Assembly (NCBI GenBank): GCA_019359035.1
Contig: JAHHIC010000093.1
Span: forward strand, 1 to 64,000
Origin: Scytonematopsis contorta HA4267-MV1
GTDB lineage: Bacteria > Cyanobacteriota > Cyanobacteriia > Cyanobacteriales > Nostocaceae
Direction of reading: 5' to 3'
Length of the DNA stretch: 64,000 bases
A program made the translations under genes and the position numbers. The notes beneath the pieces are model-generated. The model was not told where the DNA came from. It did no database searches and saw only the letters and a program-made list of their open reading frames with translations. Numbering within the stretch: position 1 is the stretch's first letter; the number at the start of each line of letters is the position of its first letter. This document shows, piece after piece, positions 24,209 through 34,666 of the stretch.

Positions 24209-26353
24209 ATGGCAGAAGTACTTAAAAAAATAGAACAGCATCAAGCTCAGAATTTTCAAGGAGCTAATTTACAGAATCGCGATTTTCGAGGTCAAAATCT
24301 TTCAGGTGCTGACTTCAGTAACGCTGATATTCGAGGCGCTAATTTTAGTTATGCAATTTTAATTGGAGCGAATTTCCGCAATGTAAAAGCTGGTTTAACT
24401 AATTCACAAATAATAGCCTTGGTAAGCTTCTGTATAATTCTACTATTCTTCGCTGGCTTAATTTCTGCTTATTCAGGGGGGCTTATCAGTTATTTGTTTA
24501 CTGACGCTGAGTTTGTAGCTAAAGGTTCGCAATTTTTAGGAATCATCGCCTTAGTTATTTATGCTATCTCCATCGCTATCATCTTTTACCAAGGCATGGT
24601 GTCCAAATATATAATATTGGCAGTAGCTGTAGTTACTTCTTTTGTTACTGTAATGGCGTCAGGGGATGGAATAACAGCAGTTAGTATGAAGTTGGCTATT
24701 TTAGGTTTAGCAGGAGCAAATGCTGGATTTGCAAGTATTGCTGTGGCTGTAGTAATTGCTAAAATAATGGCTTTGCCTAAAGTAAAAGTTTTAACTGTAT
24801 TCATTCCGTTGTTAGGCGCTGTAGTTGGTTCTTTGTTAGGAATAAAATTAGAGGAAGATTTCCCTGTAACTACCTTGATTTCTTTGAGCGCAATTGCATT
24901 TGGTTTTTATATTGGTAATGATGCTGTGTCAGAAAGTAGTAAGCATAAAATGACTCGTTATGTTGCTGTTGACTCTATTACTGCGAGGGGAACAAAGTTT
25001 TATGGCGCAAATTTAACAAACACTGACTTTACTGAAGCATCATTAAAAAGCACAGATTTAAGAAAGGCTACTCTTAATCGAGCATGTTTTTTTAAAGTAA
25101 AACAAATTAATTATGCTCGTGTTGAGGGCACATATTTAGAAAATGCTAAAGTCCGGAAACTAGTAATTACAAAAACTGGGAATGGAGAAAATTTCGATGA
25201 ATTAGATTTGCATGGTGTTAATCTGAAAGATGCAAATTTAGAATATGCCACTTTTATTAGTACAAATTTAAGTTTTGCTACTTTAGAAAATGCTAATCTA
25301 TCAGGTACAAAATTAGGACAGGCACAACTATATAAAACTTGCTTGAAAGAAGCTTGCTTGACAGGTGCTTATATTGAAAACTGGGGTATTTCCACTGATA
25401 CTGAATTAGAGGGTATTAAGTGTGATTATATTTATATGCGTCTACCTACAGAGCAAAACCCTGACCCTTGGCGCAAACCTGATAATCGAGAGGAAATCTT
25501 CAGAGAAGGAGACTTTGCTGACTTCATCGCTCCAATTATAAAAACACTTGATTTGTATCAAAAACAAAAAGTTGATATGCGCCAAGTTGCAAAAAACTAT
25601 AAAACCCTTGATTTATTTCATTATGATGGTATAGACCCCAATGCTGCTATAATTGCACTTAAACAGTTGACAGAAAACCATCCAGAAGCTGGATTAGAAA
25701 TTGTAGCATTAGAAGGAAGAGGACAAGATAAAATCCGCGTTCAAGCTAAGATTAAGAGTGATGTTGATGGCTCTGAATTAGACCGTGAATATTTTGATAT
25801 TTATAGTGAAATTAAATCTTTACCTTCAACTAATCTACAAGAACTACTGCTAAAAATTGCGGATAGATACAAAATTGTTCATAAAATGCTTGATAACGGT
25901 AATAATCAATTCTATATACAAATCAATCAAACTGAAGGAGATTTTATTATGTCAGAAAATCAAGTGTCTATGAATAACGAAACTTATAAAAGTAAATACG
26001 ACCAAAGAAATGCCAATATAGGTGGTTTTGTTGATACCGCTCAAAGTGGTAGCAATGTAGCATTTAATCAAAATATTAATGCAGCAGAGTCACAAAAAAA
26101 TCTTGCAGAAGCAGCAGCAGAAATCCAAGATTTATTGGAACAGTTAAGTAAGTCTTATCCGACTAATACAATATCAAACAAAATGAAGCTGGTCGCAGAA
26201 GCTACTAGACAAATAGAAAATAATCCTAATTTAACACAGAAAGTAATTAGTGCATTACAGGTTGGTAGTACGGCAGCTTTAGAACAATTACTCAACCATC
26301 CTTTAGCCAGTTTTTTGATTGCTGCGTTAGAGGATTTGCAAAATAATAAATAA
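24209..26353 (+). CDS. Membrane pentapeptide-repeat protein
   Basis: 714 residues. Pentapeptide repeats (A[DN]LXX type: FQGANLQNRDFRGQNLSGAD) at about 15-55; at least five membrane segments at about 70-245; more pentapeptide repeats at about 262-390. A soluble region at 420-570 has no known motif. The last 130 residues (YDQRNANIGGFVDTAQSGSN, then AAESQKNLAEAAAEIQDLLE) resemble a C-terminal helical module often joined to pentapeptide and signalling proteins in cyanobacteria (from memory). The gene starts 5 bp after the lectin/HEAT stop. The membrane segments and scaffolding repeats suggest a membrane partner of the lectin protein. Confidence 0.72.
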   Translation: MAEVLKKIEQHQAQNFQGANLQNRDFRGQNLSGADFSNADIRGANFSYAILIGANFRNVKAGLTNSQIIALVSFCIILLFFAGLISAYSGGLISYLFTDAEFVAKGSQFLGIIALVIYAISIAIIFYQGMVSKYIILAVAVVTSFVTVMASGDGITAVSMKLAILGLAGANAGFASIAVAVVIAKIMALPKVKVLTVFIPLLGAVVGSLLGIKLEEDFPVTTLISLSAIAFGFYIGNDAVSESSKHKMTRYVAVDSITARGTKFYGANLTNTDFTEASLKSTDLRKATLNRACFFKVKQINYARVEGTYLENAKVRKLVITKTGNGENFDELDLHGVNLKDANLEYATFISTNLSFATLENANLSGTKLGQAQLYKTCLKEACLTGAYIENWGISTDTELEGIKCDYIYMRLPTEQNPDPWRKPDNREEIFREGDFADFIAPIIKTLDLYQKQKVDMRQVAKNYKTLDLFHYDGIDPNAAIIALKQLTENHPEAGLEIVALEGRGQDKIRVQAKIKSDVDGSELDREYFDIYSEIKSLPSTNLQELLLKIADRYKIVHKMLDNGNNQFYIQINQTEGDFIMSENQVSMNNETYKSKYDQRNANIGGFVDTAQSGSNVAFNQNINAAESQKNLAEAAAEIQDLLEQLSKSYPTNTISNKMKLVAEATRQIENNPNLTQKVISALQVGSTAALEQLLNHPLASFLIAALEDLQNNK

Positions 26354-26436
26354 CTTAATTAGTAGGAGAGCTAAAAATTTCAAGGAAACTGGGAATACAT
26401 AACCCCCAATCTTTGAAATCAGTTTGTGAACATCTG

Positions 26437-26459
26437 ACTTTTCACATCCCGTGAAAAGT
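26437..26459. terminator. Hairpin downstream of the pentapeptide gene
   Basis: ACTTTTCAC, a five-base loop ATCCC, then GTGAAAAGT: a perfect 9-bp stem about 85 bp after the stop of the pentapeptide gene. There is no clear T-run after it, so it may act as mRNA end protection rather than a Rho-independent terminator. Confidence 0.45.
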
Positions 26460-26469
26460 TAGAGCAGGT

Positions 26470-26649
26470 AACGACACCCTTAATGGTGTCGATTTAATTG
26501 GTTTGAGTGGTGGATTAACATTCGGGTCGCTATCAATTTCTGCTCAAAATAATGGCACGGTTATCAATACTATTAATAATCAACCGCTAGCATTTTTAGC
26601 TTCGGTCAACTCTAATTCGATTACCGCGTCTGATTTTGTGCTGATATAG
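26470..26649 (+). pseudogene. Remnant C terminus of an RTX/hemolysin-type protein
   Basis: A frame without start codon reads NDTLNGVDLIGLSGGLTFGS, then SLSISAQNNGTVINTINNQ and ends SITASDFVLI before TAG. This tail is characteristic of cyanobacterial secreted calcium-binding (RTX-like) proteins, where a repeat array is followed by such a segment. The upstream repeat array and start are gone. It is the scar of a lost surface or secreted protein next to the big DUF4114/Rhs gene. Confidence 0.6.
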
Positions 26650-26693
26650 CAATTTTGATGTGTCGCAACATGTCGTCGGGCTATTATACGTGC

Positions 26694-26790
26694 GGCGCCT
26701 GCGACACAAACGTTATTGGAGGCTGCACACATCTTCCAATAACGTTATTGGAAAAAACAATTGACTCTTTATGTGCTGACTGCGGACCGC
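26694..26790. repeat. Copy of parB-related palindromic repeat
   Basis: Starts GGCGCCTGCGACACAAACG with a half-palindrome ACGTTATTGGA (26710-26720), then the perfect 20-bp palindrome at 26734-26753, then GACTCTTTATGTGCTGACT. Same organisation as 11634-11735. Confidence 0.7.
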
Positions 26791-26822
26791 TCCCTGCGTG
26801 GTCTCTTCCTGATAATTTGGAG

Positions 26823-26970
26823 TTATACCAATTATTTATAAAGATGCATATTATTCGACCCAGCCCCTCCCCGATACGGGAAGGGGAGTAAGATTTTATA
26901 AACTTTTCTTCCCCCTCTCCGTTCCGGGGAGGGGTTATTTTTATGCAGCTTCGCAGATAATTGGTATTAG
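26823..26970. repeat. Nested inverted-repeat element
   Basis: Outer arms TTATACCAATTAT (left) and ATAATTGGTATTA (right, 26957-26969). An inner GC-rich pair, CCCCTCCCCGATACGGGAAG and a second CTCTCCGTTCCGGGGAGGGG, can also fold. GC-rich dispersed repeats of this type are common in cyanobacterial intergenic DNA. At about 148 bp with inverted ends it may be a MITE. Confidence 0.65.
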
Positions 26971-27242
26971 ATGCATTCTTAGTATTTATATATCTTAACA
27001 TAGTTGATTTTTTTGGTGTCTACCTACTTAGTTTGATGTTTTTTGAATGAAAGAATTTATAAGTATCTACCAATACTAGATTTTAATGACGATTGTAGTT
27101 TATATATAATTCAATAGCTTTTAATCGGCGATATAGAATATTATCTATACGTAGAAGCACTCTATTAAAAATTTAAATAAATACCGATTAATTGTAAAAA
27201 TTTTATTTAAAAATATCCCTTTAGTCAAGGGGGAAAATTCTT

Positions 27243-30200
27243 ATGGAAAATTTTAACAGTATTTCAAGCAACGATTTATTTAGTACAACATTAAACATTT
27301 CACAAAGTATTTTATCAAATCCCTTGAACACCAGTGATATCTTCACGATACCTGGCAAAAGAGGGAGTTTGATGACTCTAAATTTTGAGTGGATAGAAAA
27401 TAATGCAGCCTTTGACAATGAGGTTGGTGTTTTTGTTGTTGATAAATTGGGAAAAGTGGGAGGTATTGCACCGGGAGAGGAAGGATATGCCCAGGCAGCT
27501 ATCAATGATGCATCTTCTCAAATTATTTTTTCTCACAGACAAGAGGTAGGAACACAACGTCAATTAACTTTTCAAGCAGAGGATACTCTTGGTTTTTATC
27601 TCATTCAAAATGATTCGACCAAAGATTGGCTGACTTCTAATTCGAGTAATAGCATATCAAATGGCCCAATTGCTTTTTTTTCTATAGATGGTGTCAACCC
27701 AGATAAATTTGACCATATCCAAGGGTTGTATAAAGGGGGAGGGGTTCAGCAATTTCGCTGGGAAGATTCAACTTTTGGTGGCGATCGCGATTTTAACGAT
27801 GTGGTCTTTAATGTCAGCGCTGTAAGACCAGCAGTGTTGGTTCCTGGGGAATCTGGTGAGATTGTTCCCGTTACTTTCAATAAGGTTAGCCAGGAAGCAA
27901 GCTTCCAAAATGAGATGGGATTGTTTGTGGTGGATAATGCCCAAGGACGTATTGGCAGTATCTTACCAGGACAACCAGGGTATATCGAAGCAGCATTGTC
28001 TGATAGCCGTCGCGATATTATTTTTGCTAGTGGTCAGACTAGTGGAACCGCAAAAACGATGGAACTCCCCGCCAAAAGCTATGTCGGCTTTTATCTGATT
28101 CAGAATGCTACCACTGAACGATTTTTGAATCAAAATCCGCAAAATGAACTTAATAGAGAACCTCTGGCATTTTTCTTTTTTCCACAAGGAAATCCTGATA
28201 GTATTGACCACTTGCAAGATATAGCAGCCAATAGCTTTGGCTGGGAAGATTTAACCAATGGTGGCGACAAGGATTTTAATGACTTAGTATTTGAATACAC
28301 CTTTGGTATACCACGGGTAAATAGTGGTAGCGGTGGGAATATTCAGCTAAGTATTAACGCATCTCTTGCCAACGATACAGGTGTAAGTGATAGTGATAAA
28401 ATAACTGTTGACCCAACTATTAATGGGCAAGCAATAGGCGCTACTTCTCTTCAAGGGAATTTGAACAATAGTGGTTTTGTTGATATTAGCAATGCTCTAT
28501 CGAAGGATGGAAACTTTACCATCTCTTTAGAGCAATATGATATTTTAAGTAATAGTTTCTTACCGGATGGGGACTATATTCTTGAATTAAAGGTTGGAAA
28601 TGATTCTGGTGCAAAATCAGATGTACTAACAGTGAGCTTCAGCCTTGAGCGTACTCCACCACCTTTAGATTTCAATTTAGCTCTCCAAAGCGATACGGGT
28701 GAGTTAGGGGATGGGATTACATCTGAACGAAAAGTAAATCTTGTAGGACAAACTTTGCCAGGATTGAAAGTGGTGTTGGTAAAAACCCAACAAATGGTAA
28801 CTGCTGATAGTGAAGGAAATTTCAGTTTTACAGATGTTCCCATGCCAATAGCAGGAACAGCACCATTTAGCATTGCAACTGTAGATATTGCGGGCAACAT
28901 AGGACGCTTACAAAAACAGTTTACCAGAATCGGGATAAATGGTGCGCCTAAAATTATTAGCACTCCTGAAACTGTTTTCGATACTGATAAGAAAGAAACT
29001 TATATTTACCAAATTGAAGCCATTGACCCCGATAACGATACACTAACTTATAGTTTACTCAACGGATTAAAAGGATCTGAGATTGATGAGCGTGGTTTGC
29101 TCACCTTTAAACCCGGTAGTACTTTAAGTCCTTCCTATAACTTTAGTATTGAAGTTAGCGACGGTCGGGGTGGTACAGATACTCAAGCTTTTACGGTAAA
29201 AATTCCTGCTTTAGCTAATCTAGAAAAAGTTAATCAAGACCCATTTATCACTTCAACACCCATTACACAAGCAATTATGGGTCAACCCTATGAATATCTT
29301 GTACGAGCCAACGACCCCGATGGAGATACGCTAACTTTTAACCTTAATCAAGCCCCAGAGGGAATGGTTATTAATCCCCAAACGGGTCAAATTTCTTATA
29401 CACCGATAATAATAGCTACTACATCTAATTTTGACACCTCTGATAGTCAAATCAGACCTGGCACAGATAATCAAGCAACTTTTACTGATGGCAATCGAGG
29501 CATTAACTTTGTAAATCCAATCGGGGACTATGCCGTAGGTGAGGGGTTTAGAGTTTTTTCTAACCTACCAGTAGGACCTGTGTTCCGCAGTGTTGTTAGT
29601 TTTGACCTGCGTTCTTTGAGTAGCCAAGTTACTTCTGCTAAGTTGCAGTTGCTAAAGAATCGCACCAGTGGAGACCCGATTGAAACTTTAGGGTTATTTG
29701 AAGTTACAACCAATACTAGTCAGCTTTATAAAAGCGGTCTCGTATCACCAGAAATTTTCGAGGATTTGGGCACTGGCAGAAGTTATGGTACTTTTGATGT
29801 AGCAACAGGGGGAAATTCTAACGAAATCCTTGAATTTAAACTAAATGAAGCGGCTATCGCAGCGATTAATGCTGCTAACGAAAATTTCTTCTCCATTGGA
29901 CTTGCTCTTTTGAGTGCTAACCCCAATAATGCCACAGAAGCAGCCGAATATCTTTTTGCTTTTAGTAATAGTTCTGGAATTCAACGACTGGTATTAGAAA
30001 CTGACAATAAGGAAACAGTTTCTATTCTTGTCAGTGATGGTAAAGGTGGCGAAGCAACCCAAAATTATACTTTAAATATTGTTGAAAGTTCAAATAACCA
30101 AGCACCTATTATTACCTCAAGCCCAGAAATAAGTATTGCTTTAGGAGAAACCTACGAATATCAAGTAGAAGCAACAGACCCTAATAATGATCCTCTTTCC

Positions 30201-33200
30201 TATAGCTTAATCAAAGCCCCTGATGGGTTAGAAATAGACAATTTAGGTAAAATTACTTGGAATCCTACAAAAATTGGCGAGTTTGAACTTGAAATTCAAG
30301 TAAGCGATAGTAAAGGTGCAGTTGATACTCAGGTTTACACACTTAAGGTACTTAAAGATTTATCTGAAGATACGGAAGCTCCCCAAGTCCAAATCGGATT
30401 CAATCGCACTGTTTTTAAACCAGGAGAAACCTTAAACTTAGAAATTCAAGGGTTTGATAACGTTGGCTTGGCAGATTTAGACCTTTTCTTTAACGGTAAT
30501 TCCCTAGTTCTTAACCCTAACACTTTTGGTAATGACTTAATAAATGCTACTTCTGTAACCCTAAATAATGTAGGGGTATTCGAGGTACTGGCTACAGCGA
30601 CTGATTTAGCCGGAAATATTGATAAAAAGGCTATTTCAATACGGGTAATTGACCCCAACGATACTACCGCACCAATAACCGAAATTGACCTTACCCAATT
30701 TCAAGAGAACAGCACCTTAATTGATGCTCCTACCAATATTATCGGTACTATCAACGACGATAACTTAGAATATTATCGCCTAGAAATTGCTCCAGTTAAT
30801 TTAGTTGACCTGAATAATCCTGCTGCTGCTGACCTTGATTATCGTGTCTTGGCTGAGGGTAACACTAATATTAAAGATGGTGTAATTGGACAAGTTGACC
30901 CAAGATTTCTTGCCAATGACAGCTATTTTTTACGAGTTATCACGCAAGACTTTAGTGGCAATATTAACGCTAAAGGTTTAGTGGTTGCGATTACAGGCGA
31001 ACTTAAACCGGGACGCTTCACTCAAGAGTTTGTTGACCTTTCTGTTCCACTTGCGGGACTACCAATTGAGGTAAATCGAGTTTATGATAGCTTGCAATCG
31101 AACCAAATTGGCGACTTTGGTTATGGATGGAGCCTTGGAGTACAGGATGCTCGCATTACTGAATCAGTACCCGTAACCGACCGAAATGCTTTAAGCCTTT
31201 TTACTTCAACACCATTTCAGGTAGGAAGCACTGTTACGCTGACAAATCCAGAAGGACGAAGAGTTACATTTACTTTCCAACCAGTAATCACTAAAGTTAA
31301 CTTGCTTGGAGCAATTTGGTCTCCTAGATTTGTGGCTGAACCAGGAGTGTTTGACAAGCTTGAAGTTGATAATATTTCTTTAAGTATTCGTTCTGATGGT
31401 ACTGCGGGGCTTTTCCTCTTTGGTTTTCCCTACAACCCCTCGAAGTATCGACTCACTACCAAAGATGGTACAACCTACCAGTACGACCAGTTTGATGGTT
31501 TGATTGATATTCGCGATCGCAACGGCAATTCCCTGACTTACACTGACGCAGGCATCTTCAGTTCCACCGGAGAATCAGTAAAATTCCGTCGCGACGCAAA
31601 AGGTCGCATCACTGAAATAATTGACCCAGCAGGTAAGTTAATTAAGTATGATTATAATGCCAACGGTGATTTAGTTTCTGTAACTGACCGGAATGGTAAT
31701 ACAAATAAACTAGTTTATAAACAGCCACAACTTCCTCATTATTTAACTGAGGTTATAGACCCATTAGGACGCAGCGGTATTCGTAGCGAATATAATGAGG
31801 AAGGTCAGCTTGTTCGCATTATTGACGCTGATGGTAATGCTTTAGATTTGAATTTTAATAGTGCAGCTTCATCTCAAACTGTTAAAGACCCGCTTGGGAA
31901 TAACACGACTTTTGTTTTTGACAAACGCGGTAATATTGTTCAAGAAGTAGATGCTGAAGGCGGAATTACGCTGAACACCTACGATGATGACAACAATTTA
32001 ATAAGTATTACTGACCCGCGCGGTAATACTACTACGTTTACTTACGATGACCGTAGCAACCAACTGACTCAAACCGATGCACTTGGTAACACCACGACCT
32101 TGACTTATAATGATTTAAATCAAATCTTAACTGTTACTGATGCTAAAGGTAACGTTACTACTAATCGTTATGACAGTCGCGGTAACTTATTAGAACGCGA
32201 AGATGCAGTAGGCAATGTTACTCGATACGATTACTTTGCTAATGGCAATCTGAGAACGCTTACCGATGCTAACAACAATAAAACAAACTATCGCTATGAT
32301 ACTTTGGGTCGTCTTACAGAAGTTGAAGATGCAATTAGGGCAGTTATCCGATTTACCTATGATAGTATCGGTAATATAAAGAGTATAACCACACCATTGG
32401 GCAATACTACCACCTTTGGCTATAACGCAGAAGGTCAACTGGTGAAGGTGACAGATGCAAAGGGCAATATTACTCAGATTGAATATAATGCAGCTGGTGA
32501 TCGCACCGCAACAATTGATGCTTTGGGTCGCCGGACTGAGTTTGTTTACAACAATCGTGGCTTACAAACCCAGATTCGCTACGCTGATGGTACAGTGAGT
32601 CAAACGGCTTATGATGCCTTAGATAGAGTCGTTAAAGAAATTGACCAAAACGGTAACAAAATTGAGTTTGAATATGATGGATTAGCTCGCTTGATTTCTG
32701 TTGTGGATGCATTAGGAAACAAAACCCAGTATGGCTATGACGCAAGCAGCAACCAAATTACTCAAACTGATGCGCTCGGTCGTACCACTAAGTTTGAATA
32801 CGATGCTCTCAATCGTTTAACTGAAACGCAACTACCGTTAGGACAAACTGAAACCCGCACTTACAATGCAGTTAATAAGCTAACAAGCCTAACCAACTTC
32901 AAAGGTGAAATAATTACCTATGAATACGACCCGAACAATATGCTGAGTGCGCTACGGTTGCCCGATGCTCCTGATGAAATTTACACCTATACACCCACAG
33001 GTGAGATTAGTACTATTACTGATGCACGCGGTACTACCAAGTACGAGTATGATAAACTGGATCAACTTGTAAGACGTACCGAACCGAATGAAGTAGCTAT
33101 TGCGTATACTTATGACCTTGACGGCAATATCAACGCCTTAAATACTCCTACTGGTACTGTTAATTATACTTACGATAAGCTGGGTTTGCTAGAAACGGTA

Positions 33201-34589
33201 ACAGACCGTCAAAATAAGGTCACAACCTACAGCTATGACTTAGTTGGCAACTTGATTAAAACTAAGCTTGCCAATGGTATCGTTGAAACTCGTCAGTATG
33301 ACCTGCTCAATCGTCCTATCTTCATTGAAAATATTAATAGCAACGGAAATATTATTTCTAGCTATAGGTATACTTTGGATGATTTCGGCAACCGACTGTT
33401 ACTTGAAGAAAATACGGGACGTAGAGTTGAGTATAGCTATGATGACCTTTATCGCTTAACTCAAGAAACGGTTACTGACACAATAAATGGCAACAAAACT
33501 ACAAATTATGTCTATGATAATGTAGGTAATCGCCTAAGTCGTATCAGCATAATCGATGGTACAACTACCTATACTTACGATGATAATGACCGACTGCTGA
33601 CTGAAACCAACGATGGTATTGTTACCAACTATAGCTACGATGATGCGGGTAATTTAATTACCACTACCACAGATGGTGAAACTCAACTTACTTACACTTG
33701 GAACAGTAAAGGTAAACTGAGCAAAGCGGTTGTTACCGAAAATGCGACTGAGCAAACAATCGAGTTTCAGTATAATACCGATGGCATCCGCGCGGCAACT
33801 ACAGTTGATGGGAAAACTACCAATTTCTTAATTGACAAAACGCAACAAGAATTTGCTCAGGTGATTGAGGAATATGGTGCGGGTAACACCAGCGTTATCT
33901 ATACTTACGGGCTTGATTTAATTAGCCAACAGAGGAATAGGGAGACATCCTTTTATCACACGGATGCTTTAGGAAGTGTAAGACTTTTGACCGATATTTC
34001 AGGAAATGTTCTTAATACCTATCTCTATGACCCATACGGTAGTGTGATAAATCAATTAGAAATGCAAAAAAATGCTTATAAGTTTACAGGTGAACAATTT
34101 GACAATGAGTTAGCAAATTACTATTTGAGAGCAAGATATTATAATCCAGCAACCGGAAGGTTTGTTAGCAGAGATAGTTTTGCAGGTTTTAACAAACGTC
34201 CTTTAAGTTTGAGTGATTATCTTTATGCAGAAGGAAATCCAATTAATGCTATCGACCCTAGTGGAGAAGTTGCAGTTTTAAGTTATAACAGATTATTAAC
34301 ATCTCCTATAAATCAAGCTGCTTTTAAAACTATAGCTAAATTACAAGCATTCGGTTCTGCTAATTTATTGTTTATAGGAAATGTTTTGAATGGAGCTAAT
34401 AATGCTAATGGCAGATCGGATGATTTTCTTGAAATTGCTTTGAGTCAAACTGAAGAAGAACTAAATAAAATTAAAAAAATAGTCAAATTAATCGCCAAGG
34501 TGGCGCCAAAGCCTTTAGGGAAGGCAATTAATAGTGGATTTGAAACTGGAGCGAAGAAAGGAATAGAGTACATCGAGGGGCAGATATAG
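27243..34589 (+). CDS. Giant DUF4114 / Ig-like / Rhs YD-repeat surface protein with variable tip
   Basis: 2448 residues. Two DUF4114 domains (about 40-180 and 205-355), each ending GGDRDFNDVVF or GGDKDFNDLVF. Next come Ig/cadherin-like units with IDPDNDTLTYSLL and NDPDGDTLTFNL (about 375-1240). From about 1260 to 2250 are YD repeats (TYDDDNN, YDPNGN-type units) that build the Rhs shell. The Rhs core YYLRARYYNPATGRFVSRDS ends near 2310, then YAEGNPINAIDPSG. The last about 105 residues (AVLSYNRLLTSPINQ onward, ending KGIEYIEGQI) are not like any toxin I recognise. The N terminus has no classic signal. Rhs proteins release a C-terminal toxin into neighbours; an immunity gene is expected directly downstream. 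It lacks GGCGCC except at the very 3' end (34502). Confidence 0.85.
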   Translation: MENFNSISSNDLFSTTLNISQSILSNPLNTSDIFTIPGKRGSLMTLNFEWIENNAAFDNEVGVFVVDKLGKVGGIAPGEEGYAQAAINDASSQIIFSHRQEVGTQRQLTFQAEDTLGFYLIQNDSTKDWLTSNSSNSISNGPIAFFSIDGVNPDKFDHIQGLYKGGGVQQFRWEDSTFGGDRDFNDVVFNVSAVRPAVLVPGESGEIVPVTFNKVSQEASFQNEMGLFVVDNAQGRIGSILPGQPGYIEAALSDSRRDIIFASGQTSGTAKTMELPAKSYVGFYLIQNATTERFLNQNPQNELNREPLAFFFFPQGNPDSIDHLQDIAANSFGWEDLTNGGDKDFNDLVFEYTFGIPRVNSGSGGNIQLSINASLANDTGVSDSDKITVDPTINGQAIGATSLQGNLNNSGFVDISNALSKDGNFTISLEQYDILSNSFLPDGDYILELKVGNDSGAKSDVLTVSFSLERTPPPLDFNLALQSDTGELGDGITSERKVNLVGQTLPGLKVVLVKTQQMVTADSEGNFSFTDVPMPIAGTAPFSIATVDIAGNIGRLQKQFTRIGINGAPKIISTPETVFDTDKKETYIYQIEAIDPDNDTLTYSLLNGLKGSEIDERGLLTFKPGSTLSPSYNFSIEVSDGRGGTDTQAFTVKIPALANLEKVNQDPFITSTPITQAIMGQPYEYLVRANDPDGDTLTFNLNQAPEGMVINPQTGQISYTPIIIATTSNFDTSDSQIRPGTDNQATFTDGNRGINFVNPIGDYAVGEGFRVFSNLPVGPVFRSVVSFDLRSLSSQVTSAKLQLLKNRTSGDPIETLGLFEVTTNTSQLYKSGLVSPEIFEDLGTGRSYGTFDVATGGNSNEILEFKLNEAAIAAINAANENFFSIGLALLSANPNNATEAAEYLFAFSNSSGIQRLVLETDNKETVSILVSDGKGGEATQNYTLNIVESSNNQAPIITSSPEISIALGETYEYQVEATDPNNDPLSYSLIKAPDGLEIDNLGKITWNPTKIGEFELEIQVSDSKGAVDTQVYTLKVLKDLSEDTEAPQVQIGFNRTVFKPGETLNLEIQGFDNVGLADLDLFFNGNSLVLNPNTFGNDLINATSVTLNNVGVFEVLATATDLAGNIDKKAISIRVIDPNDTTAPITEIDLTQFQENSTLIDAPTNIIGTINDDNLEYYRLEIAPVNLVDLNNPAAADLDYRVLAEGNTNIKDGVIGQVDPRFLANDSYFLRVITQDFSGNINAKGLVVAITGELKPGRFTQEFVDLSVPLAGLPIEVNRVYDSLQSNQIGDFGYGWSLGVQDARITESVPVTDRNALSLFTSTPFQVGSTVTLTNPEGRRVTFTFQPVITKVNLLGAIWSPRFVAEPGVFDKLEVDNISLSIRSDGTAGLFLFGFPYNPSKYRLTTKDGTTYQYDQFDGLIDIRDRNGNSLTYTDAGIFSSTGESVKFRRDAKGRITEIIDPAGKLIKYDYNANGDLVSVTDRNGNTNKLVYKQPQLPHYLTEVIDPLGRSGIRSEYNEEGQLVRIIDADGNALDLNFNSAASSQTVKDPLGNNTTFVFDKRGNIVQEVDAEGGITLNTYDDDNNLISITDPRGNTTTFTYDDRSNQLTQTDALGNTTTLTYNDLNQILTVTDAKGNVTTNRYDSRGNLLEREDAVGNVTRYDYFANGNLRTLTDANNNKTNYRYDTLGRLTEVEDAIRAVIRFTYDSIGNIKSITTPLGNTTTFGYNAEGQLVKVTDAKGNITQIEYNAAGDRTATIDALGRRTEFVYNNRGLQTQIRYADGTVSQTAYDALDRVVKEIDQNGNKIEFEYDGLARLISVVDALGNKTQYGYDASSNQITQTDALGRTTKFEYDALNRLTETQLPLGQTETRTYNAVNKLTSLTNFKGEIITYEYDPNNMLSALRLPDAPDEIYTYTPTGEISTITDARGTTKYEYDKLDQLVRRTEPNEVAIAYTYDLDGNINALNTPTGTVNYTYDKLGLLETVTDRQNKVTTYSYDLVGNLIKTKLANGIVETRQYDLLNRPIFIENINSNGNIISSYRYTLDDFGNRLLLEENTGRRVEYSYDDLYRLTQETVTDTINGNKTTNYVYDNVGNRLSRISIIDGTTTYTYDDNDRLLTETNDGIVTNYSYDDAGNLITTTTDGETQLTYTWNSKGKLSKAVVTENATEQTIEFQYNTDGIRAATTVDGKTTNFLIDKTQQEFAQVIEEYGAGNTSVIYTYGLDLISQQRNRETSFYHTDALGSVRLLTDISGNVLNTYLYDPYGSVINQLEMQKNAYKFTGEQFDNELANYYLRARYYNPATGRFVSRDSFAGFNKRPLSLSDYLYAEGNPINAIDPSGEVAVLSYNRLLTSPINQAAFKTIAKLQAFGSANLLFIGNVLNGANNANGRSDDFLEIALSQTEEELNKIKKIVKLIAKVAPKPLGKAINSGFETGAKKGIEYIEGQI

Positions 34590-34603
34590 CTACCGTCACC
34601 CAC

Positions 34604-34624
34604 CAACACCATTCTATGGTGTTG
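34604..34624 (+). terminator. Stem-loop after the Rhs gene
   Basis: CAACACCAT, loop TCT, ATGGTGTTG: a perfect 9-bp stem 15 bp after the Rhs stop codon. It is followed by CTAATAAAAC rather than a T-run, so the terminator role is probable but not certain. Confidence 0.55.
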
Positions 34625-34666
34625 CTAATAAAACAAAGCCCTTAACTCAATATATATGTTCTGCTA

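Larger units (their letters stand above)
26354..27242. other. Long intergenic region before the Rhs gene
   Basis: Nearly 0.9 kb between the pentapeptide and Rhs genes. It contains the stem at 26437, the RTX remnant, a copy of the palindromic repeat (26694-26790), an inverted-repeat element (26823-26970) and an AT-rich stretch (27000-27240) that should hold the Rhs promoter. AAGGGGG at about 27226-27232 just before ATG 27243 is a usable ribosome site. Confidence 0.5.

Noticed and set aside
26655-27001. Overlapping frames on both strands (78 and 105 aa)
   Set aside because: They are made of the palindromic repeat and the GC-rich inverted repeat (peptides such as SPSRIGEG); no start signals and no conservation expected.
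27243-34589. Frameshifts or stops in the giant Rhs gene
   Set aside because: I followed the frame from start to end and saw none; the YD repeats remain in phase.
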